A DNA stretch of 12,410 nucleotides from Euperipatoides rowelli. Its lineage: Eukaryota > Onychophora > Udeonychophora > Euonychophora > Peripatopsidae. The stretch lies in assembly GCA_003024985.2 (NCBI GenBank), contig PXIH01S0011213.1. One strand, 5' to 3'. Below the pieces are notes generated by a model. The model had not been told where the DNA came from. It did not search any database and worked only from the letters and a program-made list of their open reading frames with translations. Below are positions 7,280 through 12,410 of this stretch, piece by piece. The position numbers and the translations under genes are program-made. Within the stretch, counting starts at the first letter, position 1, and each line of letters opens with the position of its first letter.

Positions 7280-8104
7280 TATAGTGATCCATAATAGTTA
7301 AATAATAAATTGTTTTTGTTTGTTGGCCAGATTTTAGATTAGGAATATTTTTATTGATAAAAACGAATGTTTATATTTCATTTATTTTGTCAAAAGTATG
7401 TTTGTTGAACTTATTGTACTATTTCATACCGATTATATTTTACTAATGTTTATGTTTCTTTGTAGTAACGATGGTGACAGGAAAAAGCCTCCATGTAAAT
7501 TGAGNAGAGCCAGGTGACTTTTAAAAATCACATGGTTCTAATCAAAGTTTTTAAAATGGCCACCTTCTCAGACATTTCGTTTTATCCCAATGCCACAATT
7601 TTCATTTTCGCTGTTTACCGCAGCCGTACCGTACGTACATCTCATCTATAAAGGCCTCAGGTGGGCATTTTAAGTCGGAAGGGCCCTGATATAATCATCC
7701 CGACTCCGCAAATTTCATAGAGTGGGGCATTATGGTGTAAAGCTGCCTCTATTTTTCCTAGTTTTAGTGATAAGCCGCGGCAATATGATAGTGATAGTTA
7801 AATTTATATTTCCTTGGATATTTAACCTCGTATTATACCCTCAGGGTGACTGTCAGAGGAAGGTCAGCAGCTACTCCACTGTATTGATACCACCCACTAA
7901 GGTAAGAAATTTTACCTGGTTTATTGTAATGCTTCTACCATATTACCTTTGTTATAGAAAATATATTATTGGTTATCATAATCCTGCCAAGACTTCAATT
8001 TTTTTTACTATACCCATAAATTACACCGTTGTATGACGTTTAGTAGCTATTTTTGTTTTAAATCATTTGTCCTCATTAGGCCTGGAAGAACCTGAATTGT
8101 TACA
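7280..8104 (+). repeat. 5' LTR
   Basis: Matches 11452-12250 along its whole length with substitutions and small indels. It starts TATAGTGATCCATAATAG and ends GAATTGTTACA. Within it are a TATA box (7647-7654) and a consensus-like 5' splice site CTAAG/GTAAGAAA (7897-7909). The 104-codon frame at 7722-8036 lies inside this LTR, is not preserved in the other copy, and is not considered a gene. Confidence 0.88.
7647..7654 (+). promoter_or_regulatory. LTR TATA box
   Basis: TATAAAGG, conserved in the 3' LTR at 11823-11830 in an otherwise changing stretch. It is placed mid-LTR as expected for the U3/R promoter, predicting initiation near 7675-7685. Confidence 0.5.
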
Positions 8105-8106
8105 GT

Positions 8107-8127
8107 TGGCTACCCGACGGGGAATTG
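8107..8127 (+). promoter_or_regulatory. primer-binding site, tRNA-Asp type
   Basis: TGGCTACCCGACGGGGAAT plus TG begins two bases after the LTR end. Animal tRNA-Asp(GUC) ends ...CGATTCCCCGACGGGGAG plus CCA; its complement would be TGGCTCCCCGTCGGGGAA plus TCG. The site agrees at 18 of 21 positions. The position and the leading TGG are what a minus-strand primer site requires. Confidence 0.75.
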
Positions 8128-8384
8128 GGCTGCGCATCCCGGTATGCAAATAGATGGCTGATAAATAAAAATGCTAAAATGCCCAACATATTACCCATTT
8201 CTTATCTTTTCGTTTGAGCATTCTTCCAATACTCAAAATATTTCAGAATTGAAATAGGCCGGCCTACTTTATAGTGTCTACACTAATTTATAGTATTGTG
8301 CAAATTTTTTTTTTAAAAAATAAAAATTATGAATTGAGAAATATTTTTTCTGGCTAAAGGGAATTTACACCAGTCACAGTGAGT
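8128..8384. other. internal leader, no coding sequence
   Basis: AT-rich sequence where gag to RNase H should be. The only distinct item is a perfect 12-bp palindrome TAGGCCGGCCTA at 8255-8266. A large internal deletion is the simplest explanation. Confidence 0.5.
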
Positions 8385-9520
8385 ACAACAAAAACTTTAA
8401 ACCGGATTAAAAACTGGTACTTTTGGATTGAATTTCCCAAAACTGTGAAATAGTATGTCCGTAGCTGTCAACAGGACAATTAATGGAGTCTAGCAATAAA
8501 AAAACAATTGGAAAAATGCAATCGATCGAAACAAAGCCAATGCAGTACATTGCGATGGACTTCATTGGCCCTCAACCTCGCTCTGTAAGGGACAATAAAT
8601 ATGTTATCATATTTATTGACCTTTTCACAAAGTGGATCAAATCATTTCCAATAAGGGATGCAACTGCAAAACAGTCTTCGGATAAGCTCAAGGAATTGGT
8701 GTATCACAGATATGGGTACCCAATTCACAAGTAATGAGTTTAGTGAAACTCTTAGTTCCCTAAATGTGAATCATAAATAGTACTCTATACATCACCCGGA
8801 GGCTAACCAAGTGGAATGGGCGATTCAAACTTTAAAGTCAATGATTAGATGCTATCTGGAAGATGCCATAACACCTGGAACAATAATATCAATGAATTAG
8901 TTTGTAAATCTGGAGTGGGCCCCCAAGAAAGCACTGGGGAATCCGCCAGCTTTCTTATGTACTGCACAATCTGGATTTTCCAATTGACAAACAGTTAATC
9001 TTCCCGGACGAGATAGACGAGAATTCTGTTGACTACGACCACACTTTCACAGAAATAATTGGTCTACTCCACTCTCTTGCGAATAAAAAGTTGGCAGTAG
9101 CTCATGAGCGACAAGCCAAATACTATTTAGAGACTGAGAAACATACTTTCAAAGTAGGAGACCTGGTCAAGGTCATTGATTTCACTCCATCATCTGGTCC
9201 AAGGGGGATGGCTGCTAAATTAAGTCCCTGGTGGATAGGATATATGATTCAGAGAATAATTGCGAGCTGAAATTTTTACATAACCAAGTATACGGCAACC
9301 GACACATTCAACAGGTCGAACCGTAATTTGAAAGACCAACTACGCCGGAATATTCAAATTAAATAGACAATCCATCAGATGCAGATATTAAAAACAGGAT
9401 TTTAAGCATTTAAACAGTTGACTCTTCCGCCTTGGACCAAATAGTTAATTCAACAATTGAACGCAAGTTTGGTACAACCGAGACGGATGAGTCATCTTTA
9501 CATTTAGATATATCAAAAAT
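8385..9520 (+). pseudogene. Ty3/gypsy pol remnant: integrase
   Basis: Fragments of integrase lie in order but in different frames. The second half of the HHCC zinc-binding domain is KTLNRIKNWYFW, then a stop (8451-8453), then YVRSCQQ. The catalytic core opens with YIAMDFIGPQP (first catalytic Asp) and continues FIDLFTKWIKSFPI and YHRYG in the 83-codon frame at 8483-8734. A frame change with a probable small deletion falls where the second Asp motif belongs (GTQFTSNEF follows in another frame). The last core block is HHPEANQVEWAIQTLKSM, which keeps the Glu (8814-8816) but lacks the usual Gly and has Trp for Arg. An open run of 99 codons at 8971-9267 holds the C-terminal region, including AHERQAKYY, FKVGDLVKV and KLSPWWIGY. 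A tail continues to about 9520 with stops. It cannot make active integrase. Confidence 0.88.
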
Positions 9521-9563
9521 TTATATTATATAATAAAAAATTTTGAAAATTAATTTATAAGAG

Positions 9564-9570
9564 TATAAAA
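9564..9570 (+). promoter_or_regulatory. TATA box upstream of the structured segment
   Basis: TATAAAA, about 30 bp before the start of the GC-rich folded segment at 9592-9600. That is the spacing of a TATA box in type-3 Pol III (U6/7SK-like) and Pol II promoters. The surroundings are so AT-rich that chance occurrence is likely. Confidence 0.3.
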
Positions 9571-9591
9571 TAACATTTACATTATTACCAT

Positions 9592-9806
9592 TGTTAGGGG
9601 CTTGGTCCATGTTATCAAGGGAGTAAAATCCTAAGGCTCACCTCCAGTGGCCTGACCCAGGTGAGCATTTGGGGCGGGAGGAGTGCATCATCAGATGTTC
9701 AAACGCATAGCGTGGTGGGGCCCTATGAGACGAGGGTCAAGGTTTGCCCACCTCGCGATAGCAAGGACCAACCACAAATCAAAATATGGTAAACACATTT
9801 TTTTTT
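9592..9806 (+). ncRNA. candidate structured RNA of unknown family
   Basis: A GC-rich island in AT-rich sequence with nested pairings visible by eye. The closing stem is TTGGTCC (9602-9608) with GGACCAA (9765-9771). After a 2x2 internal loop, GTTATC (9611-9616) pairs with GATAGC (9757-9762). Hairpin 1 is GCTCACCT (9636-9643) with AGGTGAGC (9659-9666), exact over 8 bp. Hairpin 2 is GCATC with GATGT (9685-9698). Hairpin 3 is GCGTGGTGGG (9710-9719) with CCCACCTCGC (9747-9756), one mismatch, capped by GCCCT/AGGGT (9720-9737). Hairpin 3 directly abuts the inner closing stem, allowing coaxial stacking. A run of nine T (9798-9806) could end Pol III transcription. It does not match U1, U2, U4, U5, 5S, 7SL, 7SK, RNase P/MRP, Y or vault RNA as I remember them. 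It may instead be a SINE, a fragment of the surrounding retrotransposon, or a small LTR-like piece (TGTTAG...TAAACA). Confidence 0.4.
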
Positions 9807-10203
9807 CCTAGTGTTTCAATTTTGAAACTTCCGGCAATCTAGTTGGTGACAAATAATACTGAACAAGACATTGTAAATATAAAATTTAGAATTTTTTTCC
9901 CCTTAGATAACAATCAGTCAAGGCTGCTCCAGTGTGACCGGGATAACCCTGCAAAATATCATAGGGAATGATAATGGCAATTAGGCATTTTTTTTTTGTA
10001 AAATATAAAAATTAAATCAAATATTTTCAGCAAATATTTAACTTCACTATGTAAAGGATAAAATAAAAAAAGAAACGTTCAAAATTAAAGCTTTATCTTT
10101 TCCAATATACAAAAAAAAACTGAATTAAATGTTTTTTTTAATTTCATATACCGCTTCACAATGAGAAGGATAAAATAAAAATGCATATCACAAATTAAAA
10201 TGA
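9807..10203. other. non-coding retrotransposon interior with a repeated motif
   Basis: No gene is visible. The motif ACTTCACTATGTAAAGGATA followed by AAATAAAAA (10041-10070) recurs in weaker form about 112 bp later (10153-10182) and again, same strand, at 10972-11005 beyond the foldback element. Poly-T and poly-A runs are common. Confidence 0.45.
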
Positions 10204-10331
10204 CGTTACCAATAGTACTTTAACCAGAACAATTGTGCACTTTATGATAAAAGTATGAAATTTTTACCTTAGGTAGTATGAACCGTTATAATTAAAATTT
10301 GATGTGGAGGGAAGTCAGATTCCAGATGTTT

Positions 10332-10348
10332 GGGGTCTTGGGGACCCC
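10332..10348. repeat. 6-bp hairpin
   Basis: GGGGTC (10332-10337) and GACCCC (10343-10348) around TTGGG, inside the foldback element. Confidence 0.5.
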
Positions 10349-10405
10349 CTAATTAGCATATTTAGCTTATTTTAACATTATTTCTGAATTTGCTAAAGGG
10401 AAATT

Positions 10406-10455
10406 TCAGAAATCATCGTAGCCTAGTACCCAGAATGCTTTGGGATGATTTCTGA
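10406..10455. repeat. perfect 12-bp inverted repeat
   Basis: TCAGAAATCATC (10406-10417) and GATGATTTCTGA (10444-10455) pair exactly. The 26-base interval contains an inner pairing, CCCA with TGGG. Part of the foldback element. Confidence 0.7.
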
Positions 10456-10530
10456 TACATTTTGGGTAATTTTGAAAAGTTCAAGATGGCGTCTAAGATG
10501 GCAATCAATTTTTTTTTTTTTAAATTTTTT

Positions 10531-10757
10531 GATGGGGATGTGTCAGGAATGAATTATGGGTAGTATGTGAAGTCATAGACCTGAGCAGAATGATGCACCA
10601 TCAAATTAGAGCATTTTTTGACTGAATATTTTCTAATTTTATGATGAGGTTGTGTTCAGGAATGAATTCTGTGTAGTATGTGAAGTCATAGACCTGAGCA
10701 GAATGATGCACCATCAAATTAGAGCATTTTTTGACTGAATATTTTCTGATTTTTGTC
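10531..10757. repeat. tandem duplication, 113-bp period
   Basis: Two adjacent copies start GATG.GG.TGTGT(T)CAGGAATGAATT at 10531 and 10643. A 75-bp stretch (10560-10634) is identical to 10673-10747, whereas the copy starts differ. This is a recent or gene-converted duplication within an otherwise old element. Confidence 0.9.
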
Positions 10758-10776
10758 GAAGTGCCCCTACAACAAC

Positions 10777-10800
10777 GACCTCTAGCTAACCGTAGAGGTC
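10777..10800. repeat. perfect 8-bp hairpin
   Basis: GACCTCTA and TAGAGGTC separated by GCTAACCG, just inside the right arm of the foldback element. Confidence 0.6.
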
Positions 10801-10920
10801 AAATAAAATTTCCTCCACATGACATCTAAATATAAACATTGTTATATACTACCTATGGTAAACATTTCATACACTTTGTCAAAAAATGCACAATTCTGAA
10901 AAATACTGTTAGCCAGTTGC

Positions 10921-11440
10921 ACTACAAGTTACTTCTAAAAATTAACTTTAAGTACTTTCAACCCATATTAAACTTCACTAAGTTATGTAAAGGATAGAAT
11001 AAAAAGATAGCCTGCATATAAAAAAGTAAAAGGAAAAAAAAAAACAGTAATTTAATATTATTGTGCACAACAGAAAGAATTAGAATTATTTACAGGAAAA
11101 AAAATAGAAATATTATTTACAAAAAAAAATTATTTTTTGTTTCATGAGATCTCAAATCCCGGTATTTACAAATTAAATTATATATAAAAAAACAAAACAT
11201 TAAAAAAAAAATTTAATTCATTTATGCCTAAATTAAATAATTTTTTTCTTCTAGCATATGCTGGTTCTGCACGCATATACAGTAGTCTAGTATTTACGTA
11301 GGGATAAATGTTCTACTGTATCCAGCGACAATTCCANCACACAGCACATAATACACACAACACAATACATCCACATAAAATAAAGTGCATAAAATTTTTA
11401 AAAAAAANATATATTAATTTTTTTATTTTTATTTTTTCAT
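10921..11440. other. AT-rich, low-complexity retrotransposon interior
   Basis: Long A and T runs and no gene. It includes the third copy of the TTCACT..ATGTAAAGGATA motif (10972-11005) and two ambiguous bases. Confidence 0.5.
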
Positions 11441-11451
11441 GATCGGGGGAA
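11441..11451 (+). promoter_or_regulatory. polypurine tract
   Basis: GATCGGGGGAA ends on the base before the 3' LTR and stands out in T-rich sequence. This is the place and composition of the plus-strand primer site. Confidence 0.6.
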
Positions 11452-12250
11452 TATAGTGATCCATAATAGTTAAATAATAGATTGTTTTTGTTTGTTGGCC
11501 AGATTTTAGGTTAGGAATATTTTTATTGGTAAAAACGAATGTTGTTTATATTTATTTATTTTGTCAAAAGTGTGTTTGTTGAACTTATTGTACAATTTTC
11601 TACCGATTGCATTTTACTAATGTTTGTTTGTTTCTTTGTAGTAACAATGCTAACAGGAAAAACCCTCCATGTAAATTGAGAAGAGCCATGTGACTTTTAA
11701 GTCACGTGGTTCTAATCAAAGTTTTTAAAATAGCCACCTCCTCAGACATTTTCGCTTTTTATCCTGAGGCCACAATCATGACTCATTTCCTAAGTTTACC
11801 ACAGCCATAAGTACATCTCATGTATAAAGGCCTCAGGTGGCCATTTTAAGTCAGAAGGGTTCTGATATAATCATCCTGACTCCGCGAATTTCATACAGTG
11901 GGGCATTATGGTGTAAAGCAACCCCCACCTCTATTTTTCCTAGTTTTAGTGATAAGCCACGGCAATATGATAGTGATAGTTAAATTTAAAGTCCCTTGGA
12001 TATTTTACCTTATTATACCCTCAGCGTGACTGTCAAAGGAAGGTTAGCAGCTATTCCACTGTATTGCTACTACCACTAAGGTAAGAAATTTTACCTGGTT
12101 ATCACAACCCTGCCTACGGCTTCAATTTTTATTATGCCCGTAAACTACACTGTCATATGATGGTCAGAAGTTATCCAGTAGCTATTTTGTTTTAAACCTT
12201 TTGTCCTCATTAGTGTAGCAATTCGGCCTGGAAGAGCTTGAATTGTTACA
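11452..12250 (+). repeat. 3' LTR
   Basis: Second copy of 7280-8104, same orientation, starting TATAGTGATCC and ending GAATTGTTACA, with a TATA box at 11823-11830. It is 26 bp shorter than the 5' copy through several small indels. It is followed by ATTT, matching the bases before the 5' LTR. Confidence 0.88.
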
Positions 12251-12315
12251 ATTTATAAAGGCATCATGTGAATTTATAAAGCGCATTATTTAGCCGTATT
12301 TATAAAGGGCATCCT
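12251..12315. repeat. minisatellite, right part
   Basis: Continuation of the array cut at 7279. Three related units contain ATTTATAAAG(G)GCAT at 12251, AATTTATAAAGCGCAT at 12271 and TATTTATAAAGGGCATC at 12297, with (TT)TAGCCG between the last two, as in the left unit. Confidence 0.75.
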
Positions 12316-12410
12316 ATTTTTAAAGTTATGACCAAATAACTAACACTAATTAAATGATAACTAATTCAAATTATTATTGACTTGCTGTTAATTTAATCCA
12401 AGTTTATTGT
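12316..12410. other. non-coding right edge
   Basis: AT-rich sequence; nothing recognisable. Confidence 0.5.

Larger units (their letters stand above)
10205..10920. mobile_element. foldback/MITE-like element with about 110-bp inverted arms
   Basis: The left arm (10205-10313) and right arm (10809-10920) are imperfect inverted copies. The left arm reads ATTGTGCA...GTATGAAATTTTTACCTTAGGTAG...ATGTGGAGGGAA in pieces, and the right arm, read on the minus strand, gives ATTGTGCA...GTATGAAATGTTTACCATAGGTAG...ATGTGGAGGAAA. The 500-bp centre has no ORF but several hairpins and a tandem duplication. It sits inside the LTR retrotransposon, so it is probably a later insertion. I could not find a target duplication, and the outer ends are approximate. 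Confidence 0.6.
7280..12250 (+). mobile_element. Ty3/gypsy LTR retrotransposon, degraded and internally deleted
   Basis: Two direct repeats of 825 and 799 bp (7280-8104, 11452-12250) begin and end at matching bases. Two bases after the first is a tRNA-like primer-binding site. A GGGGGAA purine tract touches the second. Between them, in the same orientation, lie integrase-region remnants of Ty3/gypsy type. ATTT flanks both ends (7276-7279, 12251-12254) as an apparent 4-bp target duplication. The two LTRs are clearly diverged, with many substitutions and indels, so the insertion is old. Gag, protease, reverse transcriptase and RNase H are absent: only about 230 bp separate the primer-binding site from the integrase zinc-binding region. 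The 3' half of the internal region has no pol sequence and holds a structured segment and a foldback element. The LTRs begin TATAGTG and not TG, which is unusual. Confidence 0.85.

Noticed and set aside
7722-8036. 104-codon open frame
   Set aside because: It lies entirely inside the 5' LTR, is hydrophobic by AT bias, and is not preserved in the matching 3' LTR.
9690-9700. Hammerhead-type CTGATGA core on the minus strand
   Set aside because: The required GAAA segment and surrounding helices are not present at the right distances.
9592-9795. A small solo LTR (TGTTAG...TAAACA)
   Set aside because: No matching 5-bp flanking duplication was found (ACCAT versus CATTT) and no second copy is in the window, so it is kept only as an alternative to the RNA hypothesis.
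7280-12250. Two roughly 800-bp direct repeats as a segmental or gene duplication
   Set aside because: The primer-binding site, purine tract, integrase orientation, target duplication and split minisatellite all fit LTRs better.

Overview
The window reads as a piece of an animal nuclear genome, most likely an invertebrate. It is AT-rich, has several ambiguous bases, and is packed with old, nested transposable elements. Its one intact gene is a compact intronless C2H2 zinc-finger gene of metazoan type. The phylum cannot be fixed from the sequence. All coordinates, pairings and family calls were made by eye.

Layout. 1-695 is non-coding and holds a short inverted-repeat element (172-450). 704-4052 is a decayed DNA transposon. 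It has long, imperfect terminal inverted repeats (about 440 bp on the left and 590 bp on the right) and an apparent 8-bp target duplication (ATTACATA/ATTACATG). Its interior is a frameshifted copy of a protein family that I recognise from many invertebrate genomes but that has no assigned function. That dead gene was itself hit by a 300-bp hAT-type MITE (2685-2984) with an 8-bp duplication, and removing the MITE plus one duplication restores the reading frame. 4398-5573 (minus) encodes a 391-residue protein with nine intact C2H2 fingers, preceded by four degenerate 27-residue finger-like repeats. Its poly(A) signal overlaps its stop codon. Upstream on the same strand are a 42-codon ORF (5629-5757) and a possible terminal exon of another gene (5875-5952, with AATAAA at 5812-5817).

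7280-12250 is an old Ty3/gypsy LTR retrotransposon. Two roughly 800-bp direct repeats (7280-8104 and 11452-12250) are its LTRs. A primer-binding site resembling the complement of the tRNA-Asp 3' end starts two bases after the 5' LTR, and a G-rich purine tract ends exactly where the 3' LTR starts. The flanks carry a 4-bp duplication (ATTT). Those flanks are two halves of a 26-30 bp minisatellite (TATTTATAAAGGGCATC...), so the insertion interrupted a tandem array. Only integrase-region coding remains (about 8385-9500), with stops and frameshifts; gag, protease, reverse transcriptase and RNase H are missing. The 3' half of the internal region carries two further non-coding structures. One is a GC-rich segment (9592-9806) that folds on paper into a closed junction of three hairpins, with a TATA box upstream and a T9 run downstream. 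The other is a foldback element (about 10205-10920) with inverted arms and an internal 113-bp tandem duplication.

The genes do not form a functional unit. The region is a stack of insertions around one zinc-finger gene. The least explained items are the uncharacterised protein family as cargo of a long-TIR, 8-bp-TSD transposon, the structured RNA candidate at 9592-9806, and the zinc-finger protein's degenerate acidic finger array.
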